Source: Takifugu bimaculatus
Lineage: Eukaryota > Chordata > Actinopteri > Tetraodontiformes > Tetraodontidae
Direction: 5' to 3'
NCBI GenBank assembly: GCA_004026145.2
Contig: CP034975.1
Coordinates: 16,786,546-16,850,545 of the forward strand
Length of the DNA stretch: 64,000 bases
The number at the start of each line of letters is the position of its first letter. The first letter of the stretch is position 1. The position numbers were made by a program, and so were the translations under genes. Of the stretch, positions 1 to 12,800 are shown one piece after another. The notes under the pieces are model-generated. The model was given only the letters and a program-made list of their open reading frames with translations. It made no database searches and was not told the DNA's origin.

Positions 1-1831
1 CAGCCCATCAACTGTAACTACCAGCCCATCAACTGTAACTACCAGCCCATCAACTGTAATTACCACCAGCCCATCAACTGTAATTACCACCAGCCCATCA
101 ACTGTAACTACCAGCCCATCAACTGTAACTACCACCAGCCCATCAACTGTAACTACCAGCCCATCAACTGTAACTACCAGCCCATCAACTGTAACTACTA
201 GCCCATCAACTGTAACTACCAGCCCATCAACTGTAACTACCAGCCCATCAACTGTAACCACCAGCCCATCAACTGCAACCACCAGCCCATCAACTGTAAC
301 TACCAGCCCATCAACTGTAACCACCAGCCCATCAACTGTAACCACCAGCCCATCAACTGTAACTACCAGCCCATCAACTGTAACCACCAGCCCATCAACT
401 GTAACCACCAGCCCATCAACTGTAACCACCAGCCCATCAACTGTAACCACCAGCCCATCAACTGTAACTACCAGCCCATCAACTGTAACTACCAGCCCAT
501 CAACTGTAACCACCAGCCCATCAACTGTAACCACCAGCCCATCAACTGTAACTACCAGCCCATCAACTGTAACTACCAGCCCATCAACTGTAACCACCAG
601 CCCATCAACTGTAACCACCAGCCCATCAACTGTAACTACCAGCCCATCAACTGTAACCACCAGCCCATCAACTGTAACCACCAGCCCATCAACTGTAACT
701 ACCAGCCCATCAACTGTAACCACCAGCCCATCAACTGTAACCACCAGCCCATCAACTGTAACTACCAGCCCATCAACTGTAACCACCAGCCCATCAACTG
801 TAACCACCAGCCCATCAACTGTAACTACCAGCCCATCAACTGTAACCACCAGCCCATCAACTGTAACCACCAGCCCATCAACTGTAACTACCAGCCCATC
901 AACTGTAACCACCAGCCCATCAACTGTAACCACCAGCCCATCAACTGTAACTACCAGCCCATCAACTGTAACCACCAGCCCATCAACTGTAACCACCAGC
1001 CCATCAACTGTAACTACCAGCCCATCAACTGTAACCACCAGCCCATCAACTGTAACCACCAGCCCATCAACTGTAACTACCAGCCCATCAACTGTAACCA
1101 CCAGCCCATCAACTGTAACCACCAGCCCATCAACTGTAACTACCAGCCCATCAACTGTAACCACCAGCCCATCAACTGTAACCACCAGCCCATCAACTGT
1201 AACTACCAGCCCATCAACTGTAACCACCAGCCCATCAACTGTAACTACCAGCCCATCAACTGTAACCACCAGCCCATCAACTGTAACTACCAGCCCATCA
1301 ACTGTAACTACCAGCCCATCAACTGTAACCACCAGCCCATCAACTGTAACCACCAGCCCATCAACTGTAACTACCAGCCCATCAACTGTAACCACCAGCC
1401 CATCAACTGTAACCTACCAGCCCATCAACTGTAACACCAGCCCATCAACTGTAACTACCAGCCCATCAACTGTAACCACCAGCCCATCAACTGTAACCAC
1501 CAGCCCATCAACTGTAACTACCAGCCCATCAACTGTAACCACCAGCCCATCAACTGTAACCACCAGCCCATCAACTGTAACCACCAGCCCATCAACTGTA
1601 ACTACCAGCCCATCAACTGTAACCACCAGCCCATCAACTGGATACCCCACCAGCCCATCAACTGTAACTACCAGCCCATCAACTGTAACCACCAGCCCAT
1701 CAACTGGATCCCCCACCAGCCCATCAACTGTAACTACCAGCCCATCAACTGTAACCACCAGCCCATCAACTGTAACTACCAGCCCATCAACTGTAACCAC
1801 CAGCCCATCAACTGGATCCCCCACCAGCCCA
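1..1831 (+). repeat. 21-bp coding VNTR (mucin PTS domain)
   Basis: About 87 tandem copies of a 21-bp unit, read on the plus strand as the heptapeptide T-S-P-S-T-V-T, run from the window edge to about 1831. Two early units near 55-90 and one near 130 are 24 bp. Three late units (about 1640, 1705 and 1812) replace the Val-Thr codons with Gly-Tyr/Ser-Pro. Units differ mainly by ACT versus ACC in one Thr codon. From about 580 to 1210 these follow a regular C,C,T order, so a 63-bp higher-order unit exists. Ser/Thr/Pro richness makes this a heavily O-glycosylated stalk. The true array is longer, because the window starts inside it. Confidence 0.95.
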
Positions 1832-2986
1832 ACTCCTGGGCCTGTAGTAACTACTCCACAACAAACCACTCCGCCTCCAAGGTAATTCATCTTGTTTTGA
1901 GTTGTTCCGTGTTTTCTGGGCCAACGCTGCATGCTGTCCAGGTTGCTAATATTTTCTTATTCCATATTCCAGATGCTTGTTCCTCCCAACCCTGTGGTCG
2001 TGGAGCCACCTGTGAAACCCGCGGGGGGAGAGACTTTGTATGTCTGTGTTTACCCGGCGATTTCTACAATAACAATACCAATAGTTGTGAGGCAGGTGAG
2101 TGGCTGCACTATTTGTCAGCTAACGTGGAATAATGAAGAATTTAACAGCCAATTCAACCATCTCACGCTATATTCAACCATCAAAAGATGACCTTTGTTT
2201 CCATTGCAGCCAAAGTTTTCCCCGGACAACTGGAAATTCAGAATTTACCTTTCGATGAATTGCTGACTGATAAGACATCAGAACTATTTAAAAACGCCTC
2301 AGCAAATGTTACACGAGACGTGAGTTTTTTCTTTTTGTTCTTTCGTGACCTCTATTATTCGCTAGTATTTGTTTGTGAAATTCACTGACGTTTGTGTAAC
2401 TCACGCAAATCTGTTCGCATGTAATCTGAAAAACCCAGATCGAAGTAGCTTTCATCGGAAATGACGCCTACCTTACATCCACAGTACTTGAATTCCGGTA
2501 AGTCGCAGCGACTGCTCTTTTCCAGGATGCACATTTGCTACATTTCCAGCGTTTATTTTCAATGACATGTTATGACGGTTTGTCTTTTTAGTCAGAGAAC
2601 TCAGAGAAGTCGTCAGGCGGAGGCTGCTATAGCATCTGTGCAGATCATCTTTGGACCAGACTGCCAGCATCAACAAAGATGGCGTTGTGAATCAGTTAAA
2701 CAACTGCAATGACTGCACAACTTTGAGAAATGTAACATTTACAGGTAAGTTTATTTACCCATGTTTCAAGTGATTTCAAGATGCTTTTTTTAAAAATGAA
2801 GGCTAATTCTTTCTGTTTCCTTGTAAAGCTACTGGTCTGTGCAGTTCAATTCCCTGTGATGTGACGACCACAACGTGTAAAGATGGTGATGATGGAAACT
2901 ATACATGCAGCTGTCTGGATGGGTTTTTTACCACAAACTTCATGAATGACAGAATGTGCATTGGTAAGAACCATGTGTGTGTGTAG

Positions 2987-3029
<43 letters not shown>

Positions 3030-4011
3030 GTGTGCGTCTGTGTAACATGCATTGTTCTGTCTCCTTTAGCGGCTTGTCCAAGTGGCCAACGGTTCGTGGA
3101 TAACAAATGCGTAGAGTGAGTGCCATAAAAAAGTCACTTCAATCTGTAACGTCGCATGTTGTCCAAAGATTGTTGAAAAACCTTCTCATCTTCTTCTCTG
3201 TCAGCTGTCCGTTGGGTTATTCTGGAATTAACTGTGGTGAAAGTGAGTATCCAGCCTGTCGGTGGGGAAAACAGTAGCACGGAGTGTAGCGGTTTAGCAT
3301 TAAAGACTTTGTGTTTAATCTGTGCACTATAACGACAGTTACACTCACCTCTCTTCTCCTGGATTTCCCTGTTATCAGACTGGGAGCTGGTGTTGCTAAT
3401 CGTGGGTCCAGTGCTGGGGGGGGTTCTGCTCATCACACTCATTCTTCTGATAACAGTAGCAGTCAGGTCAGTTTCTCATCTGCCTATTCATCATTATAGT
3501 GTTGTTGGAATTTACTGTACACTTGTATGGGGTCGAAGTAACAGGCCACTACACATCTCTGATCCTTTCAGATCGAAGAAGCACCGCAAGGCCAGCAGCA
3601 CTGCAGACATTGGAACGCCCTCAATGAGCCACCAGTCCACCAAGGCCCCACCGATCAATGGCAGTAAAGGTGTGCCGGCCATGGCTAGAATGCCGAGAAT
3701 CCCACGAGCCACAGTTCACAACAGCCCGTACAGCAGTACCAACCTGGAGATGATCCCAAGCAACAGTCGGCAAAACCTCATTACCAATGGGAGGAACTCG
3801 GTGAGTGTGCCTGAGCGCCAAACCATCCAGCACGGTCAGAACTTTTGGATTTTCTCAAATGAAATCTCTCTTTTCCTTTTAGAGGCACCATGAAGACTAT
3901 GGCCAGAGTCGACCTCAGAACAACCTCTACACTCAGATTCACCCCGTGAGCAGCTCATACACCCCTAACCAAGGCTTCGTGAACCCGTACTACAAGAATG
4001 ACAGCAGATAA
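1..4011 (+). CDS. muc13: Membrane mucin, MUC13-like, 5' partial
   Basis: Exons: <1-1881, 1973-2095, 2210-2319, 2439-2497, 2592-2744, 2829-2963, 3070-3115, 3205-3242, 3379-3466, 3572-3800, 3883-4011. Domain order: PTS repeats; an EGF with six Cys (1973-2095); a SEA domain over three exons (2210-2744); a second EGF (2829-2963); a short third Cys-rich EGF-like piece (3070-3242); a hydrophobic span rich in Leu/Ile/Val (3379-3466); and a ~118-residue basic, Ser/Asn-rich tail ending NPYYKNDSR. PTS-EGF-SEA-EGF-EGF-TM is the known MUC13 plan, an apical epithelial glycoprotein with a shed ectodomain. Two frame problems exist. Exon 1 ends in phase 2 while the EGF exon needs phase 1. The 2592-2744 exon has one extra base near 2656-2662. 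MUC3/12/17-like mucins are alternatives. Confidence 0.75.
2973..3034. repeat. (TG)n microsatellite in mucin intron
   Basis: An interrupted TG run lies just after the donor of the second EGF exon of the mucin gene. It is a simple repeat with no coding content. Confidence 0.9.
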
Positions 4012-4255
4012 TCCTCTTCCAGCAGCAATCCCAGTCCTTCCCGAACAATGCCATAATAGTGAAAGGTCTGAATAATGAAGACAAAAAATTACTTTAAAAT
4101 GTAAAAGCTTCATCATGTCACACACGCCACCTCTGAACAGCATTTTGCACTTAATAATCAATGATAAGGAGAAGGGAGATTGTAAAGATTTGACTTTCCC
4201 TTTTTGCAAATTATAGGGTGGAACGTGTAAGTGATCCATCACAATTGATATTAAG

Positions 4256-4533
4256 AATAAAAAAGTGTTTTAAGCTTGTCAGTCTTAGCTCAGTTTTGTG
4301 AGTGAAATGAGAATATATATATATATATATATTATTTAAATAATTGAATGTATTTGTCTTTAATTTTAGCCTGTCTGTGATATTTTAGTTTGTTGTTGGT
4401 AGTTTGTCTTTTTTTGTTTGTTTGTTTTAATGTTGAAACTCCTTGTTGTTCTGTTCTATTTAACTGAGGTGATGGCGGATATATTCAGTGACTGTCAGGA
4501 CATGATCGAAGCCAAGTATGCGATGACAATAAA
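4256..4533 (+). terminator. Mucin 3' UTR polyadenylation signals
   Basis: AATAAA hexamers occur at 4256-4261 and 4528-4533 downstream of the stop at 4009-4011. The second is followed by a T/G-rich stretch (about 4548-4575), as expected of a cleavage site. Either could end the transcript. An AT microsatellite at about 4313-4332 lies between them. Confidence 0.6.
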
Positions 4534-4545
4534 AATACATTTCCA

Positions 4546-5647
4546 ATAGTTATTGTTTGATGTTTTTTTGTTCCTCAATAGATGGGTTGAATTTTAAATC
4601 ATTTATTTTAATTATGACATCCACACATCAAGTACACAATACTGAAAGTGCTGCTTTCACATTGAACTTTCTTCCATCTAACATTTTATATAATCAATAA
4701 TAGTGTTAGGGACCAGTGTATTTTTCTTCATTTTGGAGTGAGGGCACATAACTATGGGCGCCGGTCCATTTGCACCCTTGCAGTCTGTTTTCTCACCGCT
4801 AACAAGCACAGGTTTGAGTCCTGGTCTCGAAGGATGGGGCCCGTCTCTCCAAAAGGTTGTAGTCCAGACGTGGGTGACAGTGTCCTCTGCTACAGTAGGT
4901 AACAACAGTCTGAAAGGGGACAGGGGTCAGGAATTTGACTGCTGTTGGGATGGCTGGACGGCCCTCTCTCCAACTACAGCCTCAGATTACTTGGTCATCT
5001 TTACACGTCTTTGGCCCCGTCGGGCAGATTTGGGTGGCGACTCAACATCCTGCTATTGTGTACTCTCATTACCTCAGTTAAATCAATATATTTCTCTTTT
5101 CAGGATATTTTTGAGAACCAGTTATGTCTTGGGAGACAGCAGAGGTTGCCATAATGTTCCATAACATTTACAATAACCGATGTTAGTGTATGATGACACA
5201 TCTGTGTTCAGTATCGGTTTCCCGAGTGTGTCCTCCATTTCTTGGATCAATGGACCGCAAGATTAAATCATAAAATCCTTTTTCCTTGTTCAGCTGATCC
5301 TGGTTGATTGCCGGCCAGTATCGCTGTCTTGTGTGTCAAGTGTTTATGGCTGTGACTCTGTGTTTACAGTCTCCAGGAAATGGTAGCTTTTTGGTTGTTT
5401 GTGGCCACAGGTGTCATGTGACATTGAACAATTATCACACATTAGACACCTCATTGCCCAAATAATGCCCCTGTGTTGTTCTCTTCCTCATATTTAAAAA
5501 AAAGTACATAGTGGGTTCATCCTAATGGTTAAAAAACGTAGGTAAATGTTTCAATAACTGTCAAATAATACAAGGTAACAGGATGGTGCACAATAACAGT
5601 AAATAGTAGCATGTCTCCATTATATGGCAGTTACTTCCTGCTTGTTA
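4546..5647. other. Intergenic, nothing recognised
   Basis: Both strands were read. A plus-strand open frame at 4754-5164 has no splice context or recognisable family and is probably chance. No RNA gene or transposon was recognised. Confidence 0.5.
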
Positions 5648-5648
5648 C

Positions 5649-5719
<71 letters not shown>

Positions 5720-5777
5720 CACAGACAGACAGACAGACAGACAGAGAGGGGGGGAGAGAGAGGGAGAGAGAGGGAGG

Positions 5778-5829
<52 letters not shown>

Positions 5830-5853
5830 GGGAGAGAGAGAGAGAGAGGGAGG

Positions 5854-5919
<66 letters not shown>

Positions 5920-5950
5920 GAGAGAGAGAGGGAGAGAGAGGGACGGACGG

Positions 5951-6018
<68 letters not shown>

Positions 6019-6025
6019 GGCAGGC

Positions 6026-6068
<43 letters not shown>

Positions 6069-6132
6069 GAGGGGGAGAGGGGATGACAGACAGAGACAGA
6101 GACAGAGACAGAGACAGAGACAGAGACAGAGA
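5648..6132. repeat. (CAGA)n/(GA)n compound microsatellite
   Basis: Four long CAGA blocks (about 5648-5742, 5778-5830, 5859-5918 and 5956-6068) are separated by purine-only GGGAGAGA spacers. The array ends in CAGAGA hexamers. The long open frames on both strands (Asp/Arg/Gln/Thr or Cys/Leu/Ser repeats) follow from the repeat and are not genes. Confidence 0.97.
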
Positions 6133-6639
6133 GGGAGCGGGACAAGTTGGTGGTTCCATTCTGTCTCTTTGCCACTAGAGGGAAACAAACACATCCTGTA
6201 AAAATTGATTGTAAAACCTGCGTTTCGACGGCATCTCTCACTTATGAAACAAAAAATCACGAACATAAGAAAAAACAGGTGCAAATGTGATTCTGTTCAT
6301 ATAAAAATATATAGAAATAAAGCATAAAATGAGACAATAATGTGTTTAAGATGATGCGTTATACCTTCCCATTGATCTATAGAGAAAAACCTATAGAATC
6401 ATACGGAAGCCCAGCAAGAACATTGATCAGTTCTAGAAACCATCCACGAGCACAGCACTGATGGCACTTTGAAGAAAACATAAATCACATATTAAGCTGC
6501 AAATAATGGGAACATTTAATAAACCTATTCCTTATCTCTCAAACATTCAATCAAGATCAACTCAACATTTCCAAATGAGCAACAACAATGGGGAAACAGT
6601 ATAAATTACATTGTATTGTGTAATACCCATCGCACACAC

Positions 6640-6812
6640 ATCGTGTTCTCATCTCTTTGTGAGGACTTTCATAGCCATAATGCATTACCCAGCTCCTGAC
6701 CCTAGCCTCACCCAATCCTGATCTCAACCTTTAAACAACGTCTTAACCCTCAAACAATCCTTTGTGAGGACCAACCAAAATGTCCTCACTTGGTTAGTAG
6801 AATGAGAATTCT
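6640..6812. repeat. Dispersed teleost repeat (GAGGACC type)
   Basis: The stretch contains TTTGTGAGGAC near 6655, CATAATGCATTACCCAGC, runs resembling CCTAACC, a second TTTGTGAGGACC near 6760 and TGTCCTCAC near 6780. From memory this matches a very common non-autonomous repeat found in fish introns and spacers. The family name was not determined. A library search with this interval would settle it. Confidence 0.6.
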
Positions 6813-7453
6813 GGCACTCAATATGCAGCAAGTACACGAACACACACGCTCACACCTTTTATAGAAATGAATGTGGATGGAATTAAAAGCAATAGTTTAA
6901 TGTTGGAGCCCCAAATTTATGTCAAAATATGAACTAAAGCAGATGAGTCTGCTCAAATTGAAATATATTACATTTCATGTAAGTTACAAATATTTATTTT
7001 AAGGTTTTCTCAAGGTGTGTACAACTGAGACAGTTTTTGAGGATTGAGACAGTTTTTGAGGACTGAATAAATGAAGGAGACATCAAACTTTGTGTTTCTC
7101 CATTGGGGACTTCATTCGAATGATAAATTGTGTCAATGTGTTTTAAATGGGTGGGGGGAGAGAAGGCTATTGAAAATGAATTTCAGAAATTCATACTGTA
7201 TATAATCACACAGAGCTACATTCCTGTTTCAGAGATGATTAGTTGTATTTTCTTGCTGATGTAGACAACATAGCAACAGGTGAAAGTTCATTTTGGGGGA
7301 AGTTTATGTAAAAGAGCGAGCCATAAAGAGCCGCGTCAAAGCGCCTGATCACATTATTGGTGCGCTGATTGCTCCAGACTGCACATCTCAGTCCAGCTCT
7401 ACCGATTTAGTCCAGCATGAGTGTATGAATTGTTTTCGTTTATTTAAGGAATC
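6813..7453. other. lrp2 upstream and 5' leader region
   Basis: No transposon or other gene is seen here. The lrp2 start codon at 7454 lies downstream. The transcription start cannot be placed, and no convincing TATA element was found. Confidence 0.4.
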
Positions 7454-9846
7454 ATGGGCCTCACCGCTCTTCATCTTTTTGCTCTTCTACTGCTCTCAGA
7501 AGGAATAGGAATTCATGTGGTTAAAGGTATTTGAATATTTTCCATATTCTCACAAGTGTGTCGAAAAGTATGATGATTAATTGACTTTATAAAGTTTTTA
7601 TGAAGATTTTAAATAGAAAGGTGGACATGATGCAATTATTTTGCCTAAGAAATGTATATTGCAGAGCAGAGAATAGAATCAGTTTGGTATGATTGGGATG
7701 ACCTGCTGAATGCATCATTTCCAATGTTCGCTGCTGAATCAGACATCAGTTATGGCTTTGAAATGATGAGTTGGATGCTCCAAGATCACAGGATGATAAG
7801 TTCATCCTGGAGATGGTGAAGAATTAACTGGTCTAGATGACCAAATCACATGATTTAGGGTTAGCTGTTGCACTCTGTATGGTCCCAGCTGTCATAAACA
7901 CGGTCATTCATTCGTCAAGGAAACAGTAAAACAATTATTTCATTTTTTTCTTTGTCTGTGGACATCTGACATTAAAATGCAATTATAGCTGAGTGCATTT
8001 TGAACGTGTGAATCATTATCTGAACCTCTGTGCACTTTTTAACAGGAAGTTGTGAAAATACAGAGTTCCAATGTGCTAATGGACAATGCATCGACAAAGA
8101 CTGGAGGTGTGACGGGACAAAAGACTGCACAGATGACTCGGACGAACTGAACTGCCGTGAGTGTTGTGACCAGCTACAATAAACCTTGTTTCTGGTAACA
8201 AAAACAGATTAAAAACAAAATCTCCGTTGTTTTGGTTGTTGCAGCGCCCCCGTCTTGCTCCTCACAGGAATTTAAATGTGTGACAAGCGGCGAATGCATC
8301 TCTTTGGGATTTGTCTGTGATGGAGAAGATGACTGCCTCGACGGCTCAGATGAACAAAGAGCTTGTGGTACGTGAGATACAGAATTGATGCGTTTTGGGG
8401 AAGATGCACCCTCTGTTGTAGGAGCCGGGAGCTTCTCGTTTAATTCAATGATGGTGATCTGGACACAGGTGATCGAACCTGCAGCTCCGACCAGTTCACC
8501 TGTCAGGAGGGTCAGTGTGTCCCTGCCAAGTACAGATGTGACCGTGTGAAGGACTGTGTGGACAATTCGGATGAGAACAACTGCCGTAAGATTCCGCATC
8601 CAAATATAACAGTTACACACATTAAAATGTGAGATTCACCTGGTGAGGCGTGCTGTCATCTAACGATGGGTACGTTCACATTTCAGAAGAATTTACAACT
8701 GAAATCTTTCCTCTTTTTCTTAAAATTGCAGAGTATCCACCTTGTACGGAGAGGACGTGCGCTAATGGGGCCTGCTACAACAACTCTCAGCACTGCAATG
8801 GGCTGCAGGACTGCAGAGACGGCTCTGACGAGTCCAACTGCAGTGAGTGAAGCAGACAGACTAATTAAAGGTTTAATTGGCAGAAATAGTTTTGTAGCTA
8901 TTTGTTGCCATTGGAACTGGTTTATCACTGTCACTACATGGATAAGTATGGTAAATGTTACCATTTGCTCCAAGTCCTAGACCACATGATTGTGATACCG
9001 CAATCAACAAACATCCAGTGAGCTTGCAGCAGTTTCTGATATCAAACGTGTCCGAGTACTTTTAATTCTGTTCATTGTTAACCATAAAACGGTCACTGCT
9101 CCTTTGTTTGTTGATGTCTTCCTATTCATTATTTAATTATTAATAAATACATCTAAATGTGAGTGTTTTTGTTTCACCCAGAAATATTTAATCACTTCCT
9201 AAATTCAGAAATCTTCTCTGTTTAATCAGCCAATCAACACTGTCCCATTCATCAATATCAATGTGCAAATGGCTTCTGCGTCCCACTGTCCTTCGTGTGT
9301 GACCACTGGGACGACTGTGGGGACAACAGTGATGAAGAAGGCTGTGGTGAGTAACAAAAGCGCATCCCAGCCCATCACGTTGCTCCTGAATAAAGCAAAA
9401 CTAAAAAGGTTGAGAAATGATTTGTCTACTTATCAGTGTACCAGAGCTGCAGGGGTGATGAGTTCACATGTTCCAGCGGACGCTGTATCCCTCAGCGCTG
9501 GGTTTGTGATGAGTTCAATGACTGTGGAGACTACAGCGATGAAAAAGGATGTGGTGAGTCGTGCTGTAAGAAATAGCTAAAAGTTGAAATGGTGAGCTGC
9601 TTTGTGATTGAATAATTAATCACATGGAACAATTGGATTCTTCAAAAGATGTAAAGGATTTCAATTAATAATATAGCCACATCTCTTTTGTGCGGATTGC
9701 AGACAGCAACTCTCGGGACTGTTACCCCGGTGAGTGGGGATGTCCTGGCTCGACAGTTTGTATAACACTGGACAAAGTGTGCGATGGCAAACCAGACTGT
9801 CCAGAAGGAACCGACGAGACCAACTCCACAGCGCAGCAAACCTGTG
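7454..9846 (+). other. lrp2b: lrp2 block 1: signal peptide, LDL-A cluster I (7)
   Basis: Exons 7454-7526, 8046-8156, 8245-8367, 8469-8585, 8732-8842, 9230-9346, 9437-9553, 9703-9846. One LDL-A repeat per exon, all in phase 1. Each has six Cys and the calcium-binding C-D-x4-D-C-x-D-x-S-D-E pattern. The fourth repeat is compact, with only four residues between Cys1 and Cys2 and no Phe. From memory the fourth repeat of human LRP2 looks the same, which supports orthology. About residues 1-304. Confidence 0.95.
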
Positions 9847-12800
9847 GTAAGACCCACAGGTGGAGAGGAGAAGCACATGGAAATACACAGAAAACACATA
9901 AAACCACAGAATACGGGAAATATATTTGCTTTCCTGTTCATCTTAAACTTGTCTGAAATTGCTCAAGTGAGATCTGATCACATGAACGTTCCATCTTAAC
10001 AGCTCTGTCACAAGGGCGCACATTTAAGAGCCAGAATTTAGGATCTATTATCACTTTTATAGAACTAGGCTGTAACAGTAGCTCTGAGCCTTGCTGACTT
10101 TACACACACACGCATGCACATTAGTTCAACATTAACTTTCATCAGGTAGTTTTCTGAAAGTGATCACTGATCGTCAGAGTTAAATAGGCCTGTAAAACTG
10201 GTCACATTACTTGTGAGGAAGTGAGCAATGCTTAAAAAGCGTTCAGTGTAATAAACTAGAGTCCTTACTTGCAGGTCTGCAGCGCTGCTCCGCCTTGAGC
10301 TGTGAGTACCTGTGCCACTCTTCTCCTCAGGGTGGAGTTTGCTACTGCCCTGATGGGTTCATTGTTGCCAACGACAGTCGTTCCTGTGTAGGTGAGGTCA
10401 TAGTTTGTGTGCTTGTCCAGCTCTCCAGCAACATTATCACAGCTTATAAATGATCCCACACCTGTAATATCTGTAATGACAGAAACAATACTATTTCTAT
10501 TAAAACTAATATCACCAGTATGATTTAGTATGAAATGGAGTTAAAATGTGTTATTTAGAAGTTGTTTTTGATTGTGTAAGCTTTAAAAAGGCTTTTTCTA
10601 CCTTCCAGACTATAATGACTGTCAGATATGGGGGATCTGTGACCAACTGTGTGAAGACCGTCCTGGGAATCACCACTGCAGCTGCGCCGATGGATACTTC
10701 TTAGAACAAGGCCATATCTGTAAAGCCAATGTGTCAGGTACAGGCTGACACGCACCACAGCATAAGTTTAGATTTTATATGTGAGATCTCATCATTAATT
10801 GATGCTCGTTTGCGTTAACACATTAAGAGCTGATATTCAGTTCAGTCAGACAACTTTGAATCAAACCGCAAATACTTTATTGTGCACAATTATGTGCAAA
10901 ATTATCAAGAGTATCAATTTAGCATCTTAGGAGCAGGTTTGGCATCAGGCTGTGTCTCAGTGTAATCATTCCCCAATAATCTGCCTAGGCAGGGGAATAA
11001 TGCAGGGAATGAACCTCAGACCCCCCACAGGGATCAAAGAAATAGAGCCCACGGGGTGTTGGGGAGGTGGTGCAAGGCAGGGAGCAAAGCAGCATGAGCA
11101 GCGTGTAGCGCAGTAGAAGCATGGAGCGATCAAGAGTGAGCAGGTAGAAGAGAGGGAATTAACTACCTGCCCTATTCAGGAGAGGGTCTTGTGATGGATC
11201 AGCTGATCCAGAATCCCACGCTTGGAGTTGTCTGAACTGGCTCCACAGGCCATGCTTTTAACACATCGTTGTTTTACAATTATGTTTCAGATGGTCTGCC
11301 CCAGCTCATTTTTACCAACGGGGGGGATGTGATGATGGCCGATATACATGGGCGCTTCGCTCGAACTCTGGTGCCATCACAGGGGAGAGGCTATGCCGTG
11401 GGGGTGGCGTACCATTGGCACAGCAGCACAGTCTTCTGGAGTGACACATACACCCAAAAAGTCAGTCTGCGTCATTCTTTTCTTCATGCTGTTTTTATTG
11501 CTGTTTTTTCTGTGAATGCAAAACTTTGTATTTAGTATTTCAGCAGTAATTTGTGTGTTCGACTACGGGCATGTTGACAGTGTCAATTCAAGTGGTTGAG
11601 CTGGAAAAAACATGACCCTGTTGTTCTTTGCTGTTGCTGTTGTTGACCCAGTTAGCGATGATTTGGCTGCAACAACTGTTGTTCTTTCACCAGGTGTACT
11701 CTGCCAACTACAATGGGGGTGATGTCAAAGAGGTTCTGACTGCAGCAGTTAAGAGCGTCCAGAACCTTGCGGTGGACTGGCTCAACTTCAAACTCTATGT
11801 CTTAGAGGCCATGGTGGAGCGCATCGATGTGTGTGATTTCAGTGGGGAGAATCGCATCACGCTGGTGGCTGAAAATCTCCAGAGCCCTCACGGTCTCGCA
11901 CTGGACCCGACAGTTGGGTGCGTTTACATGCTGTTGTTTCACAAATACTCCACTTAATGCTAAAACCTGACTTTATGAACTATACTGGACCAATGACTTT
12001 ACCTTTAGAATACCAATAATTCTTACAGCGACCTTACCGATCGTCCAGCTAAAGCGCCCTTTGAGCTTTTCTTTGTTGTGTTTGCAGATACATGTTCTTC
12101 ACAGACATGGGCATTGCTACTGAGCAGGTGAAACTGGAACGTGCCTACATGGATGGCAGCAGCCGTGTTGAGCTAGTGAAGAGCAGACTCGGCATTCCGG
12201 CAGGAATCACAGTAGATATCGTCACCAAGAGGGTGTATTGGTCTGACATACACTTCGATACTGTGGAAACTGTTACCTACAACGGTTTGGACAGGTGAGA
12301 ATTACAATGAAAAGTGACATGCAGCCGTTGCTATTTAAAATAAAAATATGCAGATTATGCTAACTGTGGTAACGATTTGGGTGGGGGGGTTTGTTTGTAT
12401 TTTCCCTTTAGGAAAATCGTCCTCAATGGTGGAACCCAGGCTCCGTACCCTTTTGGAATTGCTACATTTGAAAACCACGTGTTCTTCACTGACTGGACCA
12501 AGATGGGTGTGATGAAAGCGAACCGCTTTAAAGAGAACAACCCAGGCGCTGATTTATCGTACTGCAAAACGACCAGGCCATGTTGTCGTCTCCCACTCTG
12601 TCCTTCAACCTGTTGGTGAGCAGACACACTTCCAATCTCCTCCATTTAACATAATTGGTCAGAGAACCTCCTGGGCCTCTAGTACTAACACAACATAATT
12701 GTCACAGTTGTGTTTGAAATGATTGCTCGTGCTAACAAAAGTCAGTGATGTCTATGACCAAATAATTGATTAGTAGCTAATGTCTCACCTTTATATGTGA

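Noticed and set aside
1414..1932. Minus-strand open frame across the mucin repeat
   Set aside because: It is the reverse reading of the 21-bp array, with no splice or start context; the plus-strand frame continues into EGF and SEA exons.
4754..5164. 136-codon plus-strand open frame
   Set aside because: No recognisable domain, odd composition and no splice or promoter context.
5611..6284. Long open frames on both strands over the CAGA array
   Set aside because: Stop-free only because the tetranucleotide repeat contains no stop in these frames.
8732..8842. Fourth LDL-A repeat with unusually short Cys1-Cys2 spacing as a novelty
   Set aside because: From memory human LRP2 has the same compact repeat at this position, so it is a family trait.
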